From the NCBI RefSeq assembly GCF_012641395.1, contig NZ_JABAIH010000001.1:914130-978129 (forward strand): 64,000 bases of DNA. The letters run 5' to 3'. A program made the position numbers and the translations under genes. Each line of letters begins with the position of its first letter. The stretch's first letter is position 1. Below, piece by piece: positions 26,192-34,844 of the stretch. This stretch comes from Rhizobium sp. P32RR-XVIII (GTDB lineage Bacteria > Pseudomonadota > Alphaproteobacteria > Rhizobiales > Rhizobiaceae). The notes under the pieces were generated by a model, which did no database searches, was not told the DNA's origin, and worked only from the letters and a program-made list of their open reading frames with translations.

Positions 26192-27655
26192 TCAATACGG
26201 CGCCACCACCGGCCCCATACCGACATAGACCGTCTTCAGCTCCGAATAGTGCTCCAGCGCGGCTGCCGAATTCTCGCGTCCGAAGCCCGATTGCTTGGAG
26301 CCGCCGAAGGGGATTTCCACCGGGCAGAGATTGTAGGTGTTGATCCACAGCGTGCCGGCCTCCAGTTGATCGACAACGCGATGGGCGCGGCTGAGGGCAG
26401 CGGTAAAGACGCCGCCCGAAAGGCCGAATTCGGTGCCATTGGCGCGGTCGATCACCTCCGCCTCGTCCTCGAAATCGAGCACGCACATGACCGGCCCGAA
26501 AATCTCCTCGCGAGCGATGGTCATATTGTCGGTGACATCCGCGAAAACGGTGGGCTGCACATAGTAGCCCTCGCCGGAAACATTGTTCGGAAGGCCGCCG
26601 CCGGTAATCAACCGCGCGCCCTCCGCCTTGCCCTTCTCGATGTAGGACAGCACCTTCTGGCGCTGCGCCCAGGAAACCATCGGCCCGAGCTGTGTGGCCT
26701 CGTCCATCGGATCGCCGATGACGATCGCCTCGGTGCGGCTCTTCAGCCGTTTCAGGAATGCGTCCTTGATCTTCTTCTGCACGAAGACGCGCGTGCCGTT
26801 CGAGCAGACCTGGCCGGTCGAATAGAAGTTGCCGAGCATCGCCCCGCCAATGGCGCTGTCGATATCGGCGTCGTCGAAGACGATCAGCGGTGACTTGCCG
26901 CCGAGCTCCATCGTCACATGCTTGAGGTTGGCGGCGGCGGCGGCAGCGACCTTGCGGCCTGTCGGCACAGAGCCGGTGAGTGATATCTTCGCCACGTCCG
27001 GATGGTTGACGAGCAACGGTCCGGTATCGCGGTCGCCCTGGATGACGTTGTAGAGCCCCTTCGGCAGGCCCGCCTCATGCAGGATTTCGGCGATGGCAAG
27101 CGCGCCGAGCGGCGTGTTTTCCGAAGGCTTGAAGACCATGGCGTTGCCGGCGGCGAGCGCCGGCCCGCCCTTCCAGCAGGCGATCTGCTGCGGATAGTTC
27201 CAGGCGCCGATGCCGACGCAGACGCCGAGCGGCACGCGCTTCGTATAGGCGAAATCGCCGCCGAGCGGGATATAGGAGCCGTTCAGCGCCGTCGCCGCAA
27301 TGCCGCCAAAGAACTCGAAACTGTCGGCGCCCGATGTCGGGTCGGCGACGATGGTTTCCTGGATCGGCTTGCCGGTGTCGAGCGTCTCAAGCTCCGAAAG
27401 CTCGCGGTTCTTCTCGCGCATGATGTCGGCGGCACGCTTCAGGATGCGGCCGCGCGCCGTCGGGCTCATGGCCGCCCATTCCGGCTGCGCCCGCTTGGCC
27501 GCGGCGATCGCCTTTTCGACGATCGCGGGCGTTGCGGCATGCAGCCTGGCGATTACCTCGCCGGTCGCCGGATAGATGCTCTCGATGACGCTGCCGGCTT
27601 CATCCTCGACATATTCGCCGTCGATGAAGTGGGAGGCTTTCGGCTGGGCTTTCAT
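26192..27655 (-). CDS. betB: Betaine aldehyde dehydrogenase
   Basis: BetB oxidises betaine aldehyde to the osmoprotectant glycine betaine with NAD(P)+. The 487-residue aldehyde dehydrogenase has the general base E250 in MELGGKSP and the catalytic thiol C284 in GQVCSNGTR. The NAD-binding segments [21 protein letters not shown] and [11 protein letters not shown] are also present. [13 protein letters not shown] near the C-terminus is typical of BetB. It starts 1 base after the betI stop. The product serves osmotic protection and, in rhizobia, can be a carbon and nitrogen source. Confidence 0.97.
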   Translation of the reverse strand: MKAQPKASHFIDGEYVEDEAGSVIESIYPATGEVIARLHAATPAIVEKAIAAAKRAQPEWAAMSPTARGRILKRAADIMREKNRELSELETLDTGKPIQETIVADPTSGADSFEFFGGIAATALNGSYIPLGGDFAYTKRVPLGVCVGIGAWNYPQQIACWKGGPALAAGNAMVFKPSENTPLGALAIAEILHEAGLPKGLYNVIQGDRDTGPLLVNHPDVAKISLTGSVPTGRKVAAAAAANLKHVTMELGGKSPLIVFDDADIDSAIGGAMLGNFYSTGQVCSNGTRVFVQKKIKDAFLKRLKSRTEAIVIGDPMDEATQLGPMVSWAQRQKVLSYIEKGKAEGARLITGGGLPNNVSGEGYYVQPTVFADVTDNMTIAREEIFGPVMCVLDFEDEAEVIDRANGTEFGLSGGVFTAALSRAHRVVDQLEAGTLWINTYNLCPVEIPFGGSKQSGFGRENSAAALEHYSELKTVYVGMGPVVAPY

Positions 27656-27656
27656 G

Positions 27657-28427
27657 TCAATTGTCCTTGGATGGCTTGAGGTGGTCGTCCCTTCTCCCCT
27701 CGGGGAGAAGGTGGCCCGCAGGGCTCAGGTGCAAAAGTTGCACCGGGGATGAGGGGGCTGCAGTCTCGGCCTTGCGGTCGTTCGCTCCTGCGTCGCTCAC
27801 CCCCTCATCTGTCCTTCGGACATCTTCTCCCCGCTGGGGAGAAGGGGGAGCGGCCGCCAATAGCGCATTCACATAATCCTCAGTCAGCCCGATCGATGCC
27901 TCGATGCTGACGGGCGCAGACCTCAGACTTTGGCGGATATAGAGCCCATCGATCATCGCAGCCGCGCCTTCGGCAATGCGCTCTGCGGCATCGGCCGGGC
28001 AGAGCGCCTTCAGATTGGCAAGCAGGTTCGACCGCAGGCGGCGGGCATAGATGACGAGGAAGCGCCGCGTCTCTTCGGAACGCTGCGCCTCGGCATAAAA
28101 GGCAAGCCAGGCGGCGATCGTCGCCGGCGCAAACTGGTCGGCCTGGAAGCTGACGCGGATAACAGCGGACAGCTTCTCGCGCGGCGCACCCGCCGCCTTC
28201 AGCGCCGTCACCGCGTCGTCGCGCAGTTGCTTTAAAAGAGAGCGGATGGTCTCGATCAGCAGCTGTTCCTTGCTGCCGAAATAATGATGCGCAAGCGCCG
28301 GCGAGACGCCGGCATGACGGGCGATTTCAGACATCGTGACGCTCAGCGAGCCGTGATCGCCAATCACCCGCAGCGCAGCATCGACAAGCGCCTTGCGGCG
28401 CAGAGGTTCCATTCCGACTTTCGGCAT
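27657..28427 (-). CDS. betI: TetR-type repressor of choline-betaine genes, with repeat-derived tail
   Basis: BetI represses the bet operon until choline is present. Residues 1-190 match the usual Bet[20 protein letters not shown], the helix-turn-helix [22 protein letters not shown] (33-54), and [12 protein letters not shown]. BetI proteins usually end near residue 200. Here the frame runs on through a RIME repeat, adding about 60 residues (roughly 192-250, starting [16 protein letters not shown]) before the stop 1 base ahead of betB. The repeat thus lies inside the gene and keeps the betI-betB junction tight. Whether the tail alters repression is unknown. The operator dyad lies 37 bases upstream of the start. 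Confidence 0.93.
   Translation of the reverse strand: MPKVGMEPLRRKALVDAALRVIGDHGSLSVTMSEIARHAGVSPALAHHYFGSKEQLLIETIRSLLKQLRDDAVTALKAAGAPREKLSAVIRVSFQADQFAPATIAAWLAFYAEAQRSEETRRFLVIYARRLRSNLLANLKALCPADAAERIAEGAAAMIDGLYIRQSLRSAPVSIEASIGLTEDYVNALLAAAPPSPQRGEDVRRTDEGVSDAGANDRKAETAAPSSPVQLLHLSPAGHLLPEGRRDDHLKPSKDN
27688..27848. repeat. RIME-type palindromic repeat inside the 3' end of betI
   Basis: Copy B. Two halves face each other: CTTCTCCCCTCGGGGAGAAG with GGATGAGGGGG, then CCCCTCATCTGTCC with CTTCTCCCCGCTGGGGAGAAG. The 50-base middle differs from the other copies and includes GTGCAAAAGTTGCAC, itself a palindrome. The element is read in frame as the C-terminus of BetI. Confidence 0.88.
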
Positions 28428-28463
28428 AGTGCGGCCTACTCCAGCAATTCAGACATCTTATTT

Positions 28464-28483
28464 TTGATTGACTGATCAATCAA
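28464..28483. promoter_or_regulatory. BetI operator (TTGATTGA-N4-TCAATCAA)
   Basis: A perfect inverted repeat, TTGATTGA-CTGA-TCAATCAA, lies 37 bases before the betI ATG within an AT-rich promoter-like stretch. It resembles known BetI sites of other proteobacteria (TTGATTGAT-type arms). The neighbouring HdeD-like gene faces away, so the site may also affect that promoter. Confidence 0.8.
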
Positions 28484-28571
28484 TAAAAATCTTCTGACGA
28501 GTGTTAGCCCGTGCGGGTCCTTTTCGCTGCGGGAATCTGCAGCATATCTACGGCCATCAGGAGGTGCGCCC

Positions 28572-29126
28572 ATGGCTGAGGTATTCAATGGCGAGCCGTC
28601 GCCGTCGCTGCAGTCGAAATGGATATGGTTCGTGGGGCTCGGGGTGCTGCTCTTGATCTGCGGGATGATCGCGCTCGGCAACCTGCTTCTCGCCACGGTG
28701 GCATCAGTCTACTATGTCGGGATGCTGATGCTTTTCGGCGGGATCCTCTATCTCATCCACGCCTTTCAGGTGCGCGGCTGGGAACACATCCTTTTCTGGG
28801 CGTTGAGCGGCGTTCTTTATGTGCTCGCAGGCATATTCGCCTTCATCAATCCGATCCTTGCCTCCGCCGCACTGACGCTCTTTCTTGCGGTCGCTCTGCT
28901 GATCGCCGGCGTATTTCGCGTCTTTATCGGCCGGCGCATGAAGCCCCTCAAGGGCTGGGGCTGGATCGTGGCAAGCGGCGTGATTACGGCGCTTGCAGGC
29001 GTCGTCATCGCGCTCGGCTGGCCGGTAAACAGTCTGTGGGTTCTCGGCCTTTTCCTGGCGGTCGATCTCATTCTCCAGGGCTGGACAATGCTGGCCTTCG
29101 GTGTCGGCGTCAGAAGCGTGCAATGA
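28572..29126 (+). CDS. HdeD-family membrane protein
   Basis: This 184-residue protein has six regularly spaced hydrophobic helices, in three pairs with similar spacing, as in HdeD of enterics (acid-resistance membrane protein). Landmarks are LLICGMIALGNLLLATVASV, the GGILYLIHAFQVRGW loop and GWGWIVASGVITALAGVVIAL. The biochemical activity of HdeD is unknown; an acid-stress role is taken from enteric work. AGGAGG lies 7 bases before the ATG. It is divergent from betI across the operator region, with 144 bases between the starts. The N-terminus is polar and unusual for the family. Confidence 0.86.
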   Translation: MAEVFNGEPSPSLQSKWIWFVGLGVLLLICGMIALGNLLLATVASVYYVGMLMLFGGILYLIHAFQVRGWEHILFWALSGVLYVLAGIFAFINPILASAALTLFLAVALLIAGVFRVFIGRRMKPLKGWGWIVASGVITALAGVVIALGWPVNSLWVLGLFLAVDLILQGWTMLAFGVGVRSVQ

Positions 29127-29282
29127 CGCGCTCACGCAATGTTTCTTTTTTGACAAGTATGTGATGCCGGACTAAAACTGAAGTACTAAGACACCGGCAG
29201 ACGACATGCCGGAAAAGATGTCATGACTGGTCATGCATCCCGCGTAGGGCAGGTTCTGCCCAAAAACGAAGGGAGAAATTTC

Positions 29283-29525
29283 ATGCCAATGGTCACAGTT
29301 TCCATCTCACCGGTTCAGGCAGCAGGCATCCGCGATGCCGTCGAGAGCGGCGGCTATGCGTCAAGCAGCGAGGTGGTCCGTGAAGCGCTGCGCCTGTGGG
29401 ATGCCGCCCGCAAGCTGGCAGAATGCCGCGATGATGAATTGACGGAAGAAAACCGGACCAGCGAAAGCCGCTGCGTCGCAGATATGTTTGCCGATCACGA
29501 GGCTGAACGTCGGCGCTCGGCTTGA
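29283..29525 (+). CDS. Solitary ParD-family antitoxin-like protein
   Basis: This 80-residue protein begins MPMVTVSISPVQAAGIRDAV, then SGGYASSSEVVREALRLWD, the ribbon-helix-helix signature of ParD/CC2985-type antitoxins. The C-terminal tail is charged (CRDDELTEENRTSESR). GGGAGAAA is 5 bases before the ATG at 29283; the longer frame is less likely. No ParE-like gene follows: the next 145 bases are non-coding and then an EAL gene starts. It is either an orphan antitoxin or a stand-alone regulator. It is unrelated in sequence to the ParD at 23.8 kb. Confidence 0.8.
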   Translation: MPMVTVSISPVQAAGIRDAVESGGYASSSEVVREALRLWDAARKLAECRDDELTEENRTSESRCVADMFADHEAERRRSA

Positions 29526-29670
29526 ATAGGCCGTTGATCGCGCGGGCGGCGGCACCGCTCGCTCGTTCCGATCAACTATCTTCACAGAAGTTTCACATTC
29601 GCGAAAGGGTTCATTGACCCTTCTTGGTCATCTTCACTGAAAACAACAGCTTACAGTGGAGAAAGAGGGC

Positions 29671-31476
29671 ATGTCTGTGGTTGCCGCCGTGGAGCCGGGT
29701 GTGTTGCGCCGCTACGCCAGCGATCAGCTCGTTACCCTTGCAAAACTCGTCATCGAAAATGCCTTCCAGCCCATTGTCGAAGCCGGTACGGGCACCGTCT
29801 TCGGTTATGAGTCCCTCATGCGCGGGCAGGAGCGCATCGGTTTCGAGTCTCCCGTTGAGCTGCTCGATGAGGCGCACCGCGCCAACCAGCTTCTCAATCT
29901 GGAGCAGATGGTGGCCAGCCGCGCGCTCGCGAAGTTCGTGACCTTGGGCAACTACGCCAGCTCGACCCTGTTCCTGAACCTCGACGTTCGGCTGATCGCG
30001 CGTGGCGATTGCCTGATTGAAAGCCTTCTGCAGCATCTGAAAGCCGCCAATATCCCGCCGTCTTCGGTCTGCTTCGAATTCTCGGAGCGCTTCGACAATA
30101 CCCGCGTGCCGGAATTCGAGGCGCTCGTCTGCAAGCTCCGCAAGACCGGCTTCAAGCTGGCGATCGACGATTTCGGCGTCGGCCACGGCGAAATGAAGCT
30201 GCTGTGCGACTATGCCGTCGACTATCTCAAGATCGATCGCCATTTCGTCGCCGATATCGACCGCAAGCCGCGCAAGCGTCATCTGCTGAAGAACATCGTC
30301 AACATCGCCCATGTGCTCGGCACCCGGGTGATCGCCGAAGGCATCGAAACCGAAGCGGAGTTTCTTGCTTGCCGCGAATACGGCGTCGATCTCGTCCAGG
30401 GCTGGTTCATTGCACGGCCGACGACGCATACGTCCGAACTCGTATGGTCGTTTCCGCATCTGCAGGAGCTCGGCAACAGCAAGCGCAACACGCAATCGCT
30501 CGACGAAATCCTCATCCGCAAGCAGATCGAGATGCTGCCGACGGTTTACGAGAACGACAGCATCGATACGGTCTTCGAGCTCTTCCGCCGCAACCCGCGC
30601 CAGGCCTTCTTTCCGGTGCTCAATGCCAATGGTGAGCCGCGCGGTATCATCCATGAGCATCACCTGAAGGAATATATCTACCAGCCCTTCGGCCGCGATC
30701 TCCTGAAGAACAAGGTCTATGAGCGCACGGTTTCGCACTTCGTCGAGATAGCGCCTATTGTCGGTCTGGATTCGGACGCAGAGCGGCTGATGGCGATCTT
30801 CGCCAATATGGAGGGTGGTAACTGTCTGATCCTGACGGACAACATGCGCTATGCCGGCGTCGTCTCCGCCGCCTCGCTCATCAAGATCATGAACGAGAAG
30901 CAGTTGAAGACCGCGCAGGATCAGAACCCGCTGACCGGCCTGCCGGGCAACCGCGCGATCCTCGATTTTATGCGCCAATCCGGTCTCGATGGCGATGACG
31001 TACGGCATTTTTGCTATTGCGACTTCGATAATTTCAAGCCCTTCAACGATGCTTACGGTTTCCATCTCGGCGATCATGCGATCTCGCTCTTTGCCGCGCT
31101 GATGCGCCGTTACTTCTTCGCCGAGCGGCATTTCCTCGGCCATGTCGGCGGCGATGATTTCTTCATCGGCGTCGTCGGCTGGACGAAGGAGGAACTGACG
31201 GAGATCCTCGATCGCCTCATCAGCGATTTCCACGAAGACGTGCTCGACCTGTATTCCGACGACGACCGCGCAGCCGGCCGCATCCGGGGTCATGACCGTT
31301 CCGGCACCGAGGCGCTTTTCCCGCTGATGCGCTGCTCGATCGGCGTGCTTGAGCTGCCAAAGGGTCTGGTGATCGACGACATCAACCGGGTCAGCGCCGA
31401 AATTGCGCACATCAAGGCCGAAGCGAAGGAGAGCGCCGACGGGCTGCTCCTCCATCGGCTAGGCGAGGCGAATTGA
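29671..31476 (+). CDS. EAL-CBS-GGDEF cyclic-di-GMP protein
   Basis: This 601-residue cytosolic protein has an unusual domain order. First is an EAL domain (about 20-260) with the key residues E47 in ESL, N103, E136, D166-D167, K187, E223 and Q243 intact, so phosphodiesterase activity is likely. Then comes a CBS pair (about 285-410) that may bind a nucleotide. Last is a GGDEF domain with PLTGLPGN, metal Asp451 and GGDDF (493-497) in place of GGDEF; it may still cyclise GTP or may only bind it. The ATG at 29671 has GGAGAAAG upstream and is better than the GTG five codons earlier. Confidence 0.92.
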   Translation: MSVVAAVEPGVLRRYASDQLVTLAKLVIENAFQPIVEAGTGTVFGYESLMRGQERIGFESPVELLDEAHRANQLLNLEQMVASRALAKFVTLGNYASSTLFLNLDVRLIARGDCLIESLLQHLKAANIPPSSVCFEFSERFDNTRVPEFEALVCKLRKTGFKLAIDDFGVGHGEMKLLCDYAVDYLKIDRHFVADIDRKPRKRHLLKNIVNIAHVLGTRVIAEGIETEAEFLACREYGVDLVQGWFIARPTTHTSELVWSFPHLQELGNSKRNTQSLDEILIRKQIEMLPTVYENDSIDTVFELFRRNPRQAFFPVLNANGEPRGIIHEHHLKEYIYQPFGRDLLKNKVYERTVSHFVEIAPIVGLDSDAERLMAIFANMEGGNCLILTDNMRYAGVVSAASLIKIMNEKQLKTAQDQNPLTGLPGNRAILDFMRQSGLDGDDVRHFCYCDFDNFKPFNDAYGFHLGDHAISLFAALMRRYFFAERHFLGHVGGDDFFIGVVGWTKEELTEILDRLISDFHEDVLDLYSDDDRAAGRIRGHDRSGTEALFPLMRCSIGVLELPKGLVIDDINRVSAEIAHIKAEAKESADGLLLHRLGEAN

Positions 31477-31554
31477 CGCCTCTGCGACTTCCCTTCTTTC
31501 CAAGCACCGACCGCTGAATTATCTCCTGCGCTATCGCACAAGAGGAGACCGGTC

Positions 31555-32553
31555 ATGCCACTGCCAACCAACATGCGTTTCGTCGATCTCCCGAGCTTTG
31601 GCGCGCCTGAGGTCATGAAAATATCGGCCGGACCCATTCCGGTGCCGAGCGAAGGCCAGATCCTCGTCCGCGCGCAGGCAATCGGCGTCAACCGCCCGGA
31701 TGTCGCGCAGCGCCAGGGGACTTACCCGCCGCCAAAGGATGCAAGCCCCATTCTGGGTCTCGAGCTGGCCGGTGAAGTGGCCGCCGTCGGCCCGGGCGTC
31801 GCGGGATACTCGATCGGCGACCTAGTCTGCGGCCTCGCCAATGGCGGCGCCTATGCAGAATATTGCCTGCTGCCGGTCGGCCAGGTCTTGCCGTTTCCGA
31901 AAGGCTACGATGCGGTGAAGGCCGCAGCCCTTCCCGAAACCTTCTTCACCGTCTGGGCAAACCTCTTCCAGATGGCGGGGCTGACGGAAGGCGAAAGCGT
32001 CCTCATCCACGGCGGCTCCAGCGGCATTGGCACCACCGCGATCCAGCTCGCCCGCGCCTTTGGCGCCGAGGTCTATGCGACCGCAGGCTCGCAGGAAAAA
32101 TGCGACGCCTGCGTCAAGCTTGGCGCCAAGCGGGCGATTAACTACAAGACCGAAGACTTCGCTGAGGTGATCAAGGCCGAAACCGGCGGTCAGGGCGTCG
32201 ACATCGTGCTCGACATGATCGGCGCTGCCTATTTCGACAAGAACATCGCCTCGCTTGCCAAGGATGGCTGCCTGTCGATCATCGCCTTCCTGGGGGGAGC
32301 GCTGGCCGAGAAGGTCAACCTGACGCCGATCATGGTCAAGCGCCTCACGGTTACCGGTTCGACGATGCGCCCACGCACGGCCGAGGAAAAACGCGCCATC
32401 CGCGACGATCTTCTTTCCCAGGTCTGGCCGCTTCTCGAAGCCGGAAAGCTCGCCCCCGTCATCCACAAGACCTTCGCTTTCGAGGATGTCGTCGAGGCTC
32501 ACAGGCTGATGGAAACGAGCGGTCACATCGGCAAGATCATGCTGCGTCTGTGA
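31555..32553 (+). CDS. NAD(P)H:quinone oxidoreductase (zeta-crystallin type)
   Basis: This 332-residue medium-chain dehydrogenase/reductase begins [20 protein letters not shown]. It has the substrate-side segment [16 protein letters not shown] and the Rossmann motif [19 protein letters not shown]. No structural zinc cysteine cluster is present, as expected for Qor-type enzymes. Such enzymes reduce quinones or enones with NADPH. GAGGAG lies 7 bases before the ATG. The gene stands alone between the cyclic-di-GMP gene and a converging MFS transporter. The exact substrate cannot be read from sequence. Confidence 0.92.
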   Translation: MPLPTNMRFVDLPSFGAPEVMKISAGPIPVPSEGQILVRAQAIGVNRPDVAQRQGTYPPPKDASPILGLELAGEVAAVGPGVAGYSIGDLVCGLANGGAYAEYCLLPVGQVLPFPKGYDAVKAAALPETFFTVWANLFQMAGLTEGESVLIHGGSSGIGTTAIQLARAFGAEVYATAGSQEKCDACVKLGAKRAINYKTEDFAEVIKAETGGQGVDIVLDMIGAAYFDKNIASLAKDGCLSIIAFLGGALAEKVNLTPIMVKRLTVTGSTMRPRTAEEKRAIRDDLLSQVWPLLEAGKLAPVIHKTFAFEDVVEAHRLMETSGHIGKIMLRL

Positions 32554-32568
32554 CCGCTCGCACGTCGC

Positions 32569-34002
32569 TCACCGGGCCTGCCGTTCGGTGGACGACGAGA
32601 GGGTCAAGGACGCTGTGATGGCGATCAGGCCGGGAAGGGCCATCAAGGCATAGAGCCAGTGCGCTGCCGAGATGCTGCCGGCAATGCCGCCGGGCGCGAC
32701 GAGCCCGGTACCGTTGGCGATGACGCCTGCGATCGCCGCGCCGAAGGCGCTGCCGAGGGATTGCACGGTCGAGATCGCCGCCGATGCCTTGTCCTGCTCG
32801 GCGCTGCTGACAAGGCGCAGCACCTTCGTGACCAGATGCGCCCATCCGAGGCCGACGCCGAAGCCCATCAACAGCATCGCGACGGCTGCCGGTCCGAGAA
32901 TGGCGAGGCTCGCAATCTGATTGTCCCGTGCAAGGAAGATCGCAAGGCCCACCGTGGCCAGCGCTTCGACGATGCATCCGGCAATAATCGCATTGCTGGC
33001 GCGCCTGCCCGTGAAGGAGGCGCTGAGGAAGGCAGCAAGCGTCCAGCCGAGGGCGACAAGCGCGGTGAGATAGCCGGAGATCAGCGGCGTCACGCCATGC
33101 AGAACCTGCAGGAAGTAGGGAATATAGATATCGCTGGTGAGCACCAGCAGCAGCGCGAACATGGTGAGATAGACGCGCGCGACCGGCTTTGCGAGCGTGA
33201 CCGCGCCGGTCGGCAGAAGCCGGTTGGTGCCGCGCCGTTCGGTCACCAGCATCAGCGAAATGGCGATGACGGAGAGGGCGATCAGCGCGGCCTTCGTCCC
33301 GGTATTCTCGACCGTACCCGCGATGCTGACGAGAAGCACAGCGGCAAGAAGCAGGCAGATCTGCAGGATCGGTGTCTTGCCATGTGCACGGTCATCCGTC
33401 GCCTTCGGCAGCAGCCACGGTGCAAGAACCGCCATCAGGAGACCGAGCGGCACGAGGATGATGAAGGCGTATCTCCAGGCACTCCCTTCCGAAAACAGGC
33501 CACCCGCACTCGGGCCTAGCAGGGTCGCAGCACCCCAGATCGCGGCATAGAGCGTGGATGCTTTCGGCCAGAGCGACTCGGGATAGGCGAAGCGGACGAA
33601 GGCATAGGCAAGTGCGGCGAGAATCCCGGCGCCGAAGCCCTGCACGGTGCGCCCGGCGAGGACCACTTCCATGACCGGTGCGGCGGCGCAGACGAGACTA
33701 CCCATCCCGAAAATCAGGGCACCGCAGACATAGGCGCTGCGCAAACCCATGCCGCGCGGCCGCATGGCGACGAAGATCGAGCCGAGCACGGCAGAGGCAA
33801 CATAAAGCGTCGTCACCCAGGCAAGCAGCGGCAGGCCGCCGATATCGCGAACGATCGAAGGCGCAACGGTGGCAGTGATGTAGCTCTCGACCGCATAGAG
33901 CGTCACGCCGCCGCCGAGCATCAGTGTCGCCGGCAGCAAGGACGGCGTGAAAAGCTGAAAGACGGATGTCTGCGATGCGGCAGTCTGATCGACACTGCTC
34001 AT
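32569..34002 (-). CDS. MFS drug-efflux-type transporter
   Basis: This 477-residue membrane protein has 14 predicted helices in the DHA2 layout. It shows the motif-A-like segment after helix 2 (FVAMRPRGMGLRSAY), GRTVQGFGAGILAALAYA, and the motif-C-like GPSAGGLFSEGS in helix 5. It probably exports an antibiotic or small organic compound by proton antiport. The ATG at 34002 has GAGG upstream; the longer frame adds 15 unlikely residues. It is divergent from a SufR-like regulator, with a clear inverted repeat between them, so repression by that regulator is likely. Confidence 0.9.
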   Translation of the reverse strand: MSSVDQTAASQTSVFQLFTPSLLPATLMLGGGVTLYAVESYITATVAPSIVRDIGGLPLLAWVTTLYVASAVLGSIFVAMRPRGMGLRSAYVCGALIFGMGSLVCAAAPVMEVVLAGRTVQGFGAGILAALAYAFVRFAYPESLWPKASTLYAAIWGAATLLGPSAGGLFSEGSAWRYAFIILVPLGLLMAVLAPWLLPKATDDRAHGKTPILQICLLLAAVLLVSIAGTVENTGTKAALIALSVIAISLMLVTERRGTNRLLPTGAVTLAKPVARVYLTMFALLLVLTSDIYIPYFLQVLHGVTPLISGYLTALVALGWTLAAFLSASFTGRRASNAIIAGCIVEALATVGLAIFLARDNQIASLAILGPAAVAMLLMGFGVGLGWAHLVTKVLRLVSSAEQDKASAAISTVQSLGSAFGAAIAGVIANGTGLVAPGGIAGSISAAHWLYALMALPGLIAITASLTLSSSTERQAR

Positions 34003-34040
34003 AAGATTGCCTCGAAATGTTTTCTCTAGCGGGCCGTTAT

Positions 34041-34062
34041 TTTCCAAGTTATAAATTGGAAA
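34041..34062. promoter_or_regulatory. Inverted repeat between MFS transporter and SufR-like regulator
   Basis: TTTCCAA (34041-34047) and TTGGAAA (34056-34062) flank an 8-base AT-rich spacer. A further half-site, CTTGGAAA, occurs just before the regulator start. The site lies 39 bases before the MFS ATG and 46 before the regulator ATG, well placed to control both. Confidence 0.7.
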
Positions 34063-34107
34063 TTACACGCTTGGCTCTTTAAAGCAAGCGATGACTTGGA
34101 AAAATAG

Positions 34108-34728
34108 ATGCGTCAATCGCCCGCCAACCGTATCCTGCTTCTGCTGAAGACCGAAGGCCCGCAATTGGGTGCCGCTGTCGGCGAGCATCTCGGCATTTCC
34201 TCCGAAGCTGCCCGACAGCAGTTGACGAAGCTTGCAGAGGAGGGGCTCGCCGAGCCGGTGGCGGAGCAGGGCTCCGGCCGCGGCAGGCCGAAGCAGCTCT
34301 GGCAGCTGACCTTGGCAGGACACCAGACCTTTCCGGACCGCCATGCCGAGTTGACCGCAACACTTCTCACCACGCTCGTCGGGACGCTCGGCGAGGATGC
34401 GCTGGACGCGGTCATCTCCGCGCGCGAAACCGAAACGGTGAAGCGCTACCGCGAAGAGATCTCCGCATCCGATCTTGCCGCGCGTGTCCGCCAATTGGCG
34501 GCGATCCGGACACGTGAGGGCTACATGGCCGACAGTTGGATGGAAGAGGACGGCTCCTTCATGCTTGTCGAAAACCACTGCCCGATCTGCGCTGCCGCCA
34601 CCGCCTGCGCAGGCTTCTGCCGCTCGGAGCTCGAGACATTCCGCAGCATTCTCAATGCAAAGGTCGAACGCGCCGAGCACATCCTCGTCGGCGCCCGCCG
34701 CTGCGCTTACCGGATCAGCGCCCACTAG
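34108..34728 (+). CDS. SufR/ArsR-like winged-helix regulator with Cys cluster
   Basis: This 206-residue protein has an N-terminal winged helix (LLLLKTEGPQLGAAVGEHLGISSEAARQQLTKL), then GRGRPKQLWQLT, the wing and RGRP motif of SufR-type regulators. A helical middle follows. The C-terminal region ENHCPICAAATACAGFC holds four cysteines in a short stretch (CPIC, TAC, GFC), suited to bind an iron-sulfur cluster or metal. SufR-like proteins sense iron-sulfur or redox status. It is divergent from the MFS transporter with a shared inverted repeat. A transporter under such a sensor is uncommon. Confidence 0.85.
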   Translation: MRQSPANRILLLLKTEGPQLGAAVGEHLGISSEAARQQLTKLAEEGLAEPVAEQGSGRGRPKQLWQLTLAGHQTFPDRHAELTATLLTTLVGTLGEDALDAVISARETETVKRYREEISASDLAARVRQLAAIRTREGYMADSWMEEDGSFMLVENHCPICAAATACAGFCRSELETFRSILNAKVERAEHILVGARRCAYRISAH

Positions 34729-34844
34729 GCTCGCGGACACGAGCAGGTATGAAATTGCGCCGCGCTTGCCGCCGAAAGGCGTTGCTTTATCGGCGCAAGG
34801 CGCTATGCCTTGCGCATCCCCAAATCGATCCGGATTTCTGTCCC

